From Anaerococcus rubeinfantis (lineage in GTDB: Bacteria > Bacillota > Clostridia > Tissierellales > Peptoniphilaceae): DNA of 64,000 nucleotides. The notes under the pieces were generated by a model that was given only the letters and a program-made list of their open reading frames with translations, did not search any database and had not been told where the DNA came from. Of this stretch, positions 7,736 to 15,117 are shown in pieces. Made by a program: the position numbers and the translations under genes. Location of the stretch: the NCBI RefSeq assembly GCF_001487145.1, contig NZ_LN913016.1, positions 1,698,354 to 1,762,353 on the forward strand, written 5' to 3'. The stretch's first letter is position 1. Each line of letters begins with the position of its first letter.

Positions 7736-8794
7736 TTATAAATCATCCTCAATAACTGAAGATTTAGAATAAGCCGAAACTTTTCCTTCAAAGAAGTCTG
7801 TTTTTACTTGGTTTGGATCTGAATATTCGCTTACCCATTTCATTGATTGAGGTTCGTCTTCATATCCTTCATAGATTTTTCCAAGACCAAGTCCCTTTGC
7901 CCTTAAATTTCCCAAATATTTTATATAATCTTCAATCATTTGTGAATTTAATCCTTGGATTTCATCTCCAATAGCATATTTTCCCCAGGCAATTTCTTGT
8001 TCTACTCCTTCTTTTAATAGTGATAAGTAGAATTCTTTTAATTCGTCAGTAAATAAATCTGGTCTTTCTTCTTTCAAATCATTTATCATTGACCTAAATA
8101 GCCACAAGTGGGTATTTTCATCCCTGTTGATATATCTGATTTCTTGTACAGTTCCTGGCATTTTTCCATTTCTTCCAAGATTGTAGAAAAATGAAAAGCC
8201 TGAATAGAAATAAATTCCTTCAAGTATATAATTTGCAATCAAAACTCTCATCAAATTAAATTCACTATCATCTTTGATAAATTCATTGTATTGGTCGCCG
8301 ATAAATTTATTTCTTTTTAAAAGATGGTCATCTTCCTTCCACAAATACAAAATTCTAGTTCTCTCATCAGGAGAGCAAATTGTATCAAGTATGTAGGAAT
8401 AAGATTGGGAGTGGATTGCCTCTTGGTAGGTTTGAATAGCAAGGCAAAGATTTATCTCATTTGCTGTTATATAGGTTTGAAGATTTGGCAAATTTGCAGT
8501 TTGAATTGAATCAAGATAAGTCAAAAATGACAAAATCCTGTCATAAGCCTTTTTTTCAGCCTTGGATAAATTTCTATAATCTTTTATATCTTGGTTTAAA
8601 TTAATTTCTTCAGGAATCCAAAAGTTATTCATAGCTTGGCGATACCAATCGCTTGTCCATGTATATTTTACATTGTTAAAATCATTAAGATTGGTTGTAT
8701 TTCCATTGATAATTCTTCTCTTAGAAAGATCAATATCCCCATCTTCATTAAAAATTCCTCTTTTAGAAACTTCTTCCTTATATTTTTTTTCCAT
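7736..8794 (-). CDS. nrdB: Ribonucleoside-diphosphate reductase, class I beta subunit NrdB
   Basis: This 352-residue small subunit houses the di-iron/tyrosyl radical cofactor that activates NrdA for dNTP synthesis. The six metal ligands expected from E. coli NrdB are visible: Asp95 (LDSIQ), Glu125 and His128 (EAIHSQSY), Glu192 (ILEG), Glu226 and His229 (RDENTH). The radical tyrosine is Tyr132, at the E. coli Tyr122 position. It is therefore a class Ia-type, tyrosine-containing subunit. GGAGAAAAT precedes the ATG. Instead of following nrdA directly, it is separated from it by 1.7 kb holding an oppositely oriented abi gene and repeats. Confidence 0.95.
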   Translation of the reverse strand: MEKKYKEEVSKRGIFNEDGDIDLSKRRIINGNTTNLNDFNNVKYTWTSDWYRQAMNNFWIPEEINLNQDIKDYRNLSKAEKKAYDRILSFLTYLDSIQTANLPNLQTYITANEINLCLAIQTYQEAIHSQSYSYILDTICSPDERTRILYLWKEDDHLLKRNKFIGDQYNEFIKDDSEFNLMRVLIANYILEGIYFYSGFSFFYNLGRNGKMPGTVQEIRYINRDENTHLWLFRSMINDLKEERPDLFTDELKEFYLSLLKEGVEQEIAWGKYAIGDEIQGLNSQMIEDYIKYLGNLRAKGLGLGKIYEGYEDEPQSMKWVSEYSDPNQVKTDFFEGKVSAYSKSSVIEDDL

Positions 8795-8851
8795 ATTTTC
8801 TCCTTTTATTAAAATAAATCCTAGTTCTTATTTACCCATTTATATTAATCT

Positions 8852-8870
8852 ACAAAATAATATATTTTGT
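8852..8870. promoter_or_regulatory. 19-base palindrome upstream of nrdB (candidate operator)
   Basis: ACAAAATAATATATTTTGT has perfect 8-base arms and lies in the nrdB leader, about 58 bases from its ATG. It loosely resembles the 16-base NrdR box. A clearer NrdR-like box lies upstream of nrdA. AT-rich palindromes are common here, so the assignment is tentative. Confidence 0.3.
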
Positions 8871-8900
8871 TACTTATATTATATCCTATATGCCTAATTA

Positions 8901-8928
8901 TTGACATACGCGAATTTTCTGATACAAT
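8901..8928 (+). promoter_or_regulatory. Promoter of the abi leader RNA
   Basis: TTGACA (8901-8906) and TACAAT (8923-8928) are 16 bases apart. Transcription would start near 8935, only about nine bases before the terminator-like hairpin. This layout favours a very short RNA with read-through into the abi gene. Confidence 0.7.
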
Positions 8929-8934
8929 ATAGAT

Positions 8935-8974
8935 AAGGAACAAGCCCTTGCCATACGTGGCGGGGCGTTTTTTT
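8935..8974 (+). ncRNA. Short terminated leader RNA of the Abi locus (candidate RNA antitoxin/attenuator)
   Basis: Starting about seven bases after the -10 element, a roughly 40-base transcript would fold into a GC-rich hairpin at 8944-8966. GCCCT pairs with GGGGC, one U is bulged, and GCCA pairs with UGGC around a UACG tetraloop. GTTTTTTT follows. This is a Rho-independent terminator immediately before the abi start codon at 8990. Some AbiF-type toxins are reported to pair with such short upstream RNAs that control or neutralise the toxin; assignment to that class is by position and shape only. The simpler alternative is a plain attenuator. Confidence 0.6.
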
Positions 8975-8989
8975 ATGAGGTAATTTACT

Positions 8990-9913
8990 ATGAAACCATT
9001 TAAAACCTACGATGAACAAATCAATATTTTAAAATCCAGAAATTTAGAAATTAAAGATAAAAGTAAAGCTAAGGACATACTTTCGCAAATAAATTATTAT
9101 AATTTGATTAATGGATACAAGGGTCCTTTTTTAATAAAAAATGATAAATTCAAAGATAATGCTAGCCTTGAAGAAATCTACTCCCTCCACGAATTGGATA
9201 GAGAATTAAAACAAGTTGTATTTTCTTCACTTTTACGATTTGAAAAACTTTTAAAAACATCTTGTGCCTATAATTTTTCTAATCTACATAAATATAGATT
9301 ATATCCTTACTTGCAAGTTGAAAATTATTCAAATTCTAAATATCAATTATCTTACGTTCTAAATAACCTTGCTACTTTGTCTAACGCTATTAGAAAACAA
9401 ACAAGAAATTCAAATGCTAAAAAACCTATAAGACACTACCTCGACAAACACGAAGATATTCCCCTATGGGTTTTGGTAAATTTTCTTACTTTTGGAAATA
9501 TTTCTCATTTTTATAATTCTCTAGATGAATCTCTTCAAAATACCATTGCTAAAGATTTTGGGCAAAGATATAAAAAAAATTATAATTCCAAAGAGAAAAT
9601 AAGTAAAAGTGAGCTTATAGAAGTTATTAAAATATGTAATTTTTTTAGAAACGTCTGTGCTCATGATGAGGTTATGTATTCTTTTACTTTAAATAAATCA
9701 TGTCAAACTGCTATTTTTGAAAAGTTTTTTGACGAAGAATTTAGTGGTAAAAATTTACACGATTTAATTTTATCTTTAAAGTTAGTATTGCCAAAAAATG
9801 AATATCAAAACCTAATAAATTCAATATCAAAAATCAAAAATAAATACGAAGATGAATTTAAAAGTATAAGTATAAATAAAATATTCGAAATTTCAGGCTT
9901 TAAAAATCAGTAA
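8990..9913 (+). CDS. Abi_2 family (AbiD/AbiF-type) HEPN abortive-infection protein
   Basis: A 307-residue protein with the Abi_2 N-terminus (TYDEQINILKSRNLEIKD through INYYNLINGY, residues 7-43) and the catalytic HEPN motif R-x4-H in RNVCAH (Arg220, His225). HEPN proteins of this family are RNases or nucleotidyl-modifying toxins that arrest phage-infected cells. The gene stands alone, on the strand opposite its neighbours, with a hairpin leader RNA upstream and a strong terminator that begins at its stop codon. It sits between nrdB and nrdA, which suggests acquisition. The exact substrate and trigger are not visible. Confidence 0.88.
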   Translation: MKPFKTYDEQINILKSRNLEIKDKSKAKDILSQINYYNLINGYKGPFLIKNDKFKDNASLEEIYSLHELDRELKQVVFSSLLRFEKLLKTSCAYNFSNLHKYRLYPYLQVENYSNSKYQLSYVLNNLATLSNAIRKQTRNSNAKKPIRHYLDKHEDIPLWVLVNFLTFGNISHFYNSLDESLQNTIAKDFGQRYKKNYNSKEKISKSELIEVIKICNFFRNVCAHDEVMYSFTLNKSCQTAIFEKFFDEEFSGKNLHDLILSLKLVLPKNEYQNLINSISKIKNKYEDEFKSISINKIFEISGFKNQ

Positions 9914-9942
9914 TTTAGGATTTTCTAAATTACTGATTTTTT
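9903..9942 (+). terminator. Terminator of the abi gene
   Basis: A 15-base stem (AAATCAGTAATTTAG with CTAAATTACTGATTT) around a short loop is followed by T6. The stop codon is inside the 5' arm. Confidence 0.88.
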
Positions 9943-10108
9943 AATTTTTTATATTTTATAAATTATTATCTTATGGAAAATAATTTTTATAAACCAATAT
10001 TTTTATACTCTATTTTCAATATCGAACTAATATTTTTAACTTTAAATAATTAAAACATAATTTTTCTTATCCAAGTATTTTATTTAAATTAATACAATAC
10101 TTCGTTAA

Positions 10109-10165
10109 GTTAGGGCGGAGGAAATGGGGGAGTTTCGAATTCTCCCCCTTTTTCCTCCCCCTAAC
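10109..10165. repeat. GC-rich long hairpin downstream of abi
   Basis: GTTAGGG, GGAGGAAA and GGGGGAG on the left pair with CTCCCCC, TTTCCTCC and CCCTAAC on the right, interrupted only by small bulges, around TTTCGAATT. The composition is far from the local AT-rich background. It is followed by C-rich sequence and a second small hairpin (AGAAGC-TTC-GCTTCT near 10220-10235). No ORF overlaps it. It could be a mobile palindromic element or the scar of one. Confidence 0.75.
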
Positions 10166-10255
10166 AACCCCCACTTTTTCACCCCCCCAGCAAACGACCG
10201 CTGCGCGGGCTAAATTTGTAAGAAGCTTCGCTTCTTTCAAAATTTTTATAAAAGT

Positions 10256-10425
10256 GATAAATCCTCATGCTAAGAATATAATACGGAAAAAATTGACTTG
10301 ATTTCAAATTTAAAAATCCGTATAAAATCGCACTGTTTGAGCGTAAGCGAGTTTGCGATTTTAGGATTTTGAAATTTAGAAATCAACAATTTTTGAAGTC
10401 CTATATTCGTGCTTGAGGGTTTATC
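10256..10425. repeat. Family B long-hairpin repeat, full copy
   Basis: The element begins GATAAATCCTCATGC and ends GCTTGAGGGTTTATC, which are inverted. Inside are a second pair of arms (GATTTCAAATTTAAAAATCC at about 10300 against GGATTTTGAAATTTAGAAATC at about 10363) and an inner stem (AAATCGCA with TGCGATTT). The whole 170 bases can thus fold as one long imperfect hairpin. A shortened copy in the same orientation lies at 13234-13337, on the other side of nrdA. It lies 47 bases after the nrdA stop codon. Confidence 0.8.
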
Positions 10426-10471
10426 TAAGTTCTAATAATTAAGTTTGAATTATATTTACTTAAAAATAAAT

Positions 10472-13000
10472 TTATGACGCACATGAATCACAATCTTCTA
10501 CTTCAAGAGATTTTCCTCTTACATAATATAGGGATTTTACTCCTGCTTCCCATGCTGTTAGGTATATATTTAAAATTTGTCTCATTGTGTATTCTGTTGT
10601 TATATAAACATTTACTGATTGGGCTTGGTCGATGTGTCTTTGCCTTACTCCGCATGCTCTCATTGAAATATTTTGATCAATATTGTAGGCATTTTCGTAA
10701 AGCCAGAAAGTTTTTGTATTTAGTCCTGGGGCAACTCTTGGTACTATTGCTCCCTTTTTCTCTTCTAGGAAATACTTGTTCATTATTGGGTCAACTCCTG
10801 CAGATGTTCCTGAAATTATTGAGGTTGATCCTGTTGGAGCTACTGCCAATAAATATCCATTTCTAAGTCCATTTTGGTGAACATCTTCTTTTAATTTTTC
10901 CCATCTTTCGCTTTCATATCCTCTTTGTTTGAAATAATCTCCATTATCCCAATCACTTCCCTCAAAACAAGAATATGATCCCTTTTCCTTGGCAATCTCA
11001 TTTGATGCCTTGATTGCAAAATAATTTATATCTTCATAAACCTTGTCAACAAAATCAAGATGAGCCTCTTCTTCTGACCATTTTATATCATTTTTTACCA
11101 ACATATGATGGTAACCACTTGTTCCAAGACCGATTGCCCTGTATTTTTTGTTGGTTACTTTTGCATAAGGAGTTGGGTAATAATTTAAATCTATTACATT
11201 ATCAAGAGCCCTTACTATTGTAGAAACTACTTCTTCTAATTCTTCTTTGTCGTTGACATCAATGTTTCCAAGTGTAAGACTTGCGAGATTACATTCTACA
11301 AAATCTCCAGGTTTGGTTGTGTTTACAATTACAGTTTCTCCATCAACAGTTTTAATCTCTTCGCTAACTGTTTCAGATGGGCTCATATTTTGGGCGATTT
11401 CTGTACAAAGATTTGATGAATAGATTATTCCCTTGTGCTTGTTTGGATTTGCCCTGTTTACTGCATCTCTATTAAATACAAAAGGTGTTCCTGTTTCTGT
11501 CCATGATTTTATCAAAAGTCTAATCAAATCTTTAATTGCAATAACTCTTTTTGAAATTTCCTTGTCATTTACAAGCTTATGGTAAAATTCTTCAAATTCT
11601 TCCCCATAGGTGTCTTCGATTGATTTGCCATATTTTACCAAAACTTCGTGAGGATCAAACATATACCAATCTCCACCAATATTATCCCTACATTCTTTCC
11701 AGAAAAGATCTGGCACACATACTGCTGGGAAAATATCGTGAGCCTTCATCCTGTCATCACCATTATTTGTTCTTAGAGATAAAAATTCTGGTATATCCTT
11801 ATGCCAAATATCCAAATAACAAGCAACTGCCCCTTGTCTAACTCCTAATTGGTCAACGGCAACTGCAGTATCATTTGCAAGTTTTATCCATCTTATAACT
11901 CCACCAGCAACGTTTTTTATTCCCCTAATATCAGAACCTTGGGCCCTAACTTTTCCAAAATAAAGACCCATTCCTCCACCGTGTTTTGAAACTTGGGCGA
12001 AATTTGTAATTGAACGGTAGATTCCTTTCAAGGTATCAGGAACTGTATCTATAAAACATGAAGAAAGTTGGTTAAATGGCTTTCTGGCATTGGTCATTGT
12101 TGGAGTTGCCATGGTTGCCTTTAATTGGGATAAAATATCATATAATTTTTTGGCAAAAGAAACTTGGTCTTTTTCTCCAATTGCAAGGTGCATGGAAATT
12201 CCCATAAACATTTCTTGAACGCTTTCAATATATTCACCTTCAAAAGTTTTAATCAAATATCTTTTTGCAACTAAGTCAAGACCTGAATAGGTAAAGAGTT
12301 TATTCCTCTCTTCTTTTAAATATGCTCCCAACTCTTCCAAGTCCTTATTGGTATAGGATTCTAAAATATATTTTCCGTAAAGACCTGCTGAAGTAAGATA
12401 TTGAACTTTTGACCTAAAATCAACAATTCCATATTTTTCTTCGCTAAGGCTAATTTTTAAATTAATCAAATGGATCATAAACCTTGCAGCAATAAATTCC
12501 CAATCAGGAGCTTCCTTGCTGGTAAGCTCACTTGCAGCCTTGATAAGGGCATTTAGCAAGGCTTCCTTGGTCATGTTTTTCTTGGTAAAAGATTCAAATT
12601 TTAAATACAAAGACTCGATTGGATATCTTTGGTTGTCATACTCATCATTAATATCTTTGATTATAGAAAGAGTATATTCATCATCAATAAAAGATTCAAA
12701 ATCGGTTAGGACCTTCCTGTCCATATTGTGCTTGGCCCTATAAAGAATGTAGGATTTAACTTCCTTATAATAATTATTTTCAATAAGCTCAAGCTCAACC
12801 AAGTCTTGAATTTCTTCAACAGTAACTACATGATCTTTGGGATATCTTTCTTTGATTGTGTTTTCTATATTAAGAGAAATTTTATCCAAATCTTCATCAC
12901 TAATAAGTGAATCCACAGACCTAAAAGATTTAAAGATTGCACGATTAATCTTCTCCCTTTCAAAGTCAACAATTTTCCCGTCTCTTTTTTTAACTTCCAT
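10472..13000 (-). CDS. nrdA: Ribonucleoside-diphosphate reductase, class I alpha subunit NrdA
   Basis: The large catalytic subunit, 842 residues from the ATG at 13000. A GTG two codons earlier is also in frame but overlaps the AGGGGTG ribosome binding site. Residues 1-90 form an ATP-cone allosteric domain (KKRDGKIVDFEREKI), followed by the ten-stranded barrel. The C-terminal CDSC pair re-reduces the active site, probably with the thioredoxin system encoded at 18-19 kb. It works with NrdB (7736-8794). The pair is unusually split by an inverted abi cassette and hairpin repeats. An NrdR-like box lies about 36 bases upstream. Confidence 0.95.
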   Translation of the reverse strand: MEVKKRDGKIVDFEREKINRAIFKSFRSVDSLISDEDLDKISLNIENTIKERYPKDHVVTVEEIQDLVELELIENNYYKEVKSYILYRAKHNMDRKVLTDFESFIDDEYTLSIIKDINDEYDNQRYPIESLYLKFESFTKKNMTKEALLNALIKAASELTSKEAPDWEFIAARFMIHLINLKISLSEEKYGIVDFRSKVQYLTSAGLYGKYILESYTNKDLEELGAYLKEERNKLFTYSGLDLVAKRYLIKTFEGEYIESVQEMFMGISMHLAIGEKDQVSFAKKLYDILSQLKATMATPTMTNARKPFNQLSSCFIDTVPDTLKGIYRSITNFAQVSKHGGGMGLYFGKVRAQGSDIRGIKNVAGGVIRWIKLANDTAVAVDQLGVRQGAVACYLDIWHKDIPEFLSLRTNNGDDRMKAHDIFPAVCVPDLFWKECRDNIGGDWYMFDPHEVLVKYGKSIEDTYGEEFEEFYHKLVNDKEISKRVIAIKDLIRLLIKSWTETGTPFVFNRDAVNRANPNKHKGIIYSSNLCTEIAQNMSPSETVSEEIKTVDGETVIVNTTKPGDFVECNLASLTLGNIDVNDKEELEEVVSTIVRALDNVIDLNYYPTPYAKVTNKKYRAIGLGTSGYHHMLVKNDIKWSEEEAHLDFVDKVYEDINYFAIKASNEIAKEKGSYSCFEGSDWDNGDYFKQRGYESERWEKLKEDVHQNGLRNGYLLAVAPTGSTSIISGTSAGVDPIMNKYFLEEKKGAIVPRVAPGLNTKTFWLYENAYNIDQNISMRACGVRQRHIDQAQSVNVYITTEYTMRQILNIYLTAWEAGVKSLYYVRGKSLEVEDCDSCAS

Positions 13001-13035
13001 ATTCACCCCTAAATATTGTTATTTTTATATCTAAT

Positions 13036-13051
13036 CCACTATATATAGTGG
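13036..13051. promoter_or_regulatory. NrdR-box-like palindrome upstream of nrdA
   Basis: CCACTATATATAGTGG is a perfect 16-base palindrome that fits the core of the NrdR box (acaCTATATATaGtgt). NrdR represses reductase genes when dATP is high. A second box at the usual helical spacing was not clear. Confidence 0.6.
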
Positions 13052-13233
13052 TTACTCCAAAATTTCTACCTAACAATCATACCATAATATAGAAATTTTA
13101 AAAAGTATAAAACACTTATAATTTTTGAAAATATAATAATATTTTAAAGAAAATAAATCCAAAATTTTCCACAAAAAAAGATATATCTTGAAAAATCAAA
13201 ATATATCTTTATATTTCATATTGTCGGCAAAAT

Positions 13234-13337
13234 TACAAATCCTCATGCTAAGAATATCATACGGAAAAAATTGTATTGATTTCAAATTTAAAAATCACCA
13301 ATTTTTGGAGTCCGATATTCGTGCTTGAGAATTTGTA
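13234..13337. repeat. Family B hairpin repeat, short copy
   Basis: It shares CCTCATGCTAAGAATAT near its left end and ATATTCGTGCTTGAG near its right end with the copy at 10256-10425, in the same orientation. The inner stem of about 66 bases is missing. The outermost arms read TACAAAT and ATTTGTA, whereas the other copy has GATAAAT and ATTTATC: the bases differ but stay complementary. It lies between nrdA and the RDD gene. Confidence 0.8.
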
Positions 13338-13352
13338 TAAATATAATATTTC

Positions 13353-13847
13353 TTAATTTTCAAAAAGATAATCTACAACATCATCTTTTATAACTACAGT
13401 ATCAACCAACATATCTGCCAAAGATTGCTTGTTTGGACTAAAACCTACAATCAAATACAAAATTTTTATAAAATTTTGAATATATCTTGCAAAAATTTCC
13501 CTTACCAAACAATCAAAAAATGACAATTTTTCATCTTTTAAAGAAATAACCCTAATCCCCATAGCCATCTTTCCAAGAGTTTGGCCGTTGTTCAAATAAG
13601 TTAGGATGAAAAAATATAATAAACAAATCCCAGTTTCAATCAAAGGATTTATTTCTATATTCATAAAGGTTAAATCAGTTTTTATTTGAAAAATATTTAT
13701 AATAATATTTGAAAAGGAATAAGCAACTATAGAATCTATAGCAAAGGCTACAAGTCTTAGGAAAAATCCAGCATAGGCAAATTTTGGTATGGATATTGTT
13801 TTTTGATTGTTCAAAGAGTTATTTTCAATTACTTCCATATTTTCCAT
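13353..13847 (-). CDS. RDD family membrane protein
   Basis: A 164-residue protein with an RDD domain: the Arg/Asp signature lies in AGFFLRLVAFAIDSIVAY (about 27-44), and GQTLGKMAMGIRVISLKDEK follows the second helix. Three or four hydrophobic helices are predicted. RDD proteins are membrane proteins of mostly unknown role; some behave as ion antiporters. It follows sppA by eight bases and is probably co-transcribed, an association also seen in other Firmicutes. The N-terminal 25 residues are hydrophilic and Asn-rich. Confidence 0.85.
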   Translation of the reverse strand: MENMEVIENNSLNNQKTISIPKFAYAGFFLRLVAFAIDSIVAYSFSNIIINIFQIKTDLTFMNIEINPLIETGICLLYFFILTYLNNGQTLGKMAMGIRVISLKDEKLSFFDCLVREIFARYIQNFIKILYLIVGFSPNKQSLADMLVDTVVIKDDVVDYLFEN

Positions 13848-13855
13848 AATCTCAC

Positions 13856-14857
13856 CTATTTCCCATAATAATACATTGGTAGTGGAGAATCTTTTTCCAT
13901 TAATTCTTTTAAAATTGCAAGATCAGATGATGAATTCTTATCCAAAATATTTTGAGCCTTTGAAAAGAATTTTGTAAATTGATAATCACTTCCCTCATAC
14001 TCAAAAACTTCAGGATTATCTAATTTATAATCTTTTTTCATATCTTCAATTGCATTATCAAGATTTCCAATTTTATCTACAAGTCCGTTGTTTTTTGCTT
14101 GAGCTCCATCATAAACCCTACCATCAGCAAGTTTTTTAACTTCATCTTCTTTCATAGATCTACCTTGAGAAACAACTTTGATAAACCTATCAAAAGAAGA
14201 ATTTATAAGCTCTTGGAAATATTTTTTTTGTTCATCTGTCATATCTTTTCCAATAGAACCTGCGTCTTTCATCTTTCCTGTTGTGATATTTTGTTCCTTA
14301 ATCCCATATTTTTCAAACAAACCTTGGAAAGATTTTGATGACATAATTACACCAATAGAACCTGTTAAGGTTTCGTTTGACGCATAAATTTTATCAGTTG
14401 GCGCAGAAATATAATATCCACCGCTTGCTGCCATAGTCTTCATAACTGTAAATACAGGGATTTTTTTCTCGCTTTGAATTTCTTTTATCTTATTTGCAAT
14501 TTGCTCAGAATTATAAACAGCTCCACCTGGAGAATTTACTTGCATAATAACTCCTTTTATAGAATCATCCTCATATATATCATCGAGTTGTTCCATAAAA
14601 GAATCATAAACATCACCATCTCCAATCGCTCCCTCATAAGAAAGAACGGCAATTTTATTTTTCTTGTCCCCTTCTTCCAAAACATTTTTATTTGCAGTCG
14701 CAGAAAATGGATTAAATTGATTCAAATATTCATTTTTCAATTTATCAGCTTGTTTATTTTCTATTTTTTCACTCTTATTTGATACAAGAGTTGATGCTAC
14801 AAACAAAAGTAAGGCTATAGCAACCGCTATCCATCTTTTGCCATTATTTTTTTTCAT
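13856..14857 (-). CDS. sppA: Signal peptide peptidase SppA (S49 family)
   Basis: A 333-residue membrane-anchored protease that degrades leftover signal peptides. The start at 14857 (MKKNNGK) is chosen because AAAGGAGT precedes it; a longer in-frame start lacks such a site. One N-terminal membrane anchor (about 7-25) is followed by the S49 core: VNSPGGAVYNSEQI, then AASGGYY carrying the candidate nucleophile serine, TLTGSIGVIM, and a lysine in TTGKMKDAGS matching the Ser/Lys dyad of the short Firmicute SppA. It is cotranscribed with the RDD protein downstream. Confidence 0.92.
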   Translation of the reverse strand: MKKNNGKRWIAVAIALLLFVASTLVSNKSEKIENKQADKLKNEYLNQFNPFSATANKNVLEEGDKKNKIAVLSYEGAIGDGDVYDSFMEQLDDIYEDDSIKGVIMQVNSPGGAVYNSEQIANKIKEIQSEKKIPVFTVMKTMAASGGYYISAPTDKIYASNETLTGSIGVIMSSKSFQGLFEKYGIKEQNITTGKMKDAGSIGKDMTDEQKKYFQELINSSFDRFIKVVSQGRSMKEDEVKKLADGRVYDGAQAKNNGLVDKIGNLDNAIEDMKKDYKLDNPEVFEYEGSDYQFTKFFSKAQNILDKNSSSDLAILKELMEKDSPLPMYYYGK

Positions 14858-15018
14858 ATTAACTCCTTTGATAAATATATTTATATTCATACTATATTAT
14901 TTTAAATTTAAAGATTCAAGGGAAAAATAAGTTTTGCTTTTTTTTAACAATTGAGTACAATGAAAAAGCAAGACAATTATCGTTAACACTAGAGAAATTG
15001 TTTTTGTATAGTCTCTTA

Positions 15019-15080
15019 ATTGAGGCTATTTACATAAGGATTTTTACCAAAAATAAAGAGGTAAAAGTCCATTTTTTTTT
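15019..15080 (+). ncRNA. Candidate small RNA opposite to the sppA-ftsH gap
   Basis: On the plus strand TTAACA (14983-14988) and TATAGT (15007-15012), 18 bases apart, could start a roughly 60-base RNA. It ends in an excellent intrinsic terminator: GGATTTTTACC pairs with GGTAAAAGTCC (15038-15070, one G-U pair) and nine T follow. A small stem (ATAGTCTC with GAGGCTAT) lies at its 5' end. No plus-strand gene lies upstream within 5 kb, since both neighbours are on the minus strand, so the terminator needs its own transcript. Confidence 0.45.
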
Positions 15081-15090
15081 AAAAATTTTC

Positions 15091-15113
15091 AAAAAAAATA
15101 GCCCCGAAGGGCT
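15091..15113 (-). terminator. Terminator of ftsH
   Basis: AGCCC and GGGCT form a five-pair stem around CGAA, followed on the minus strand by eight T. It begins five bases after the ftsH stop codon. Confidence 0.85.
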
Positions 15114-15117
15114 TTTT

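Noticed and set aside
10472-13006. Intein or intron in nrdA (a common site for them)
   Set aside because: The protein is collinear with normal NrdA and of normal length, with no interrupting block.
14960-14990. Second Fur box (GACAATTATCGTTAAC)
   Set aside because: Only about half of the 19-base consensus matches, and the neighbouring gene (sppA) gives no support.
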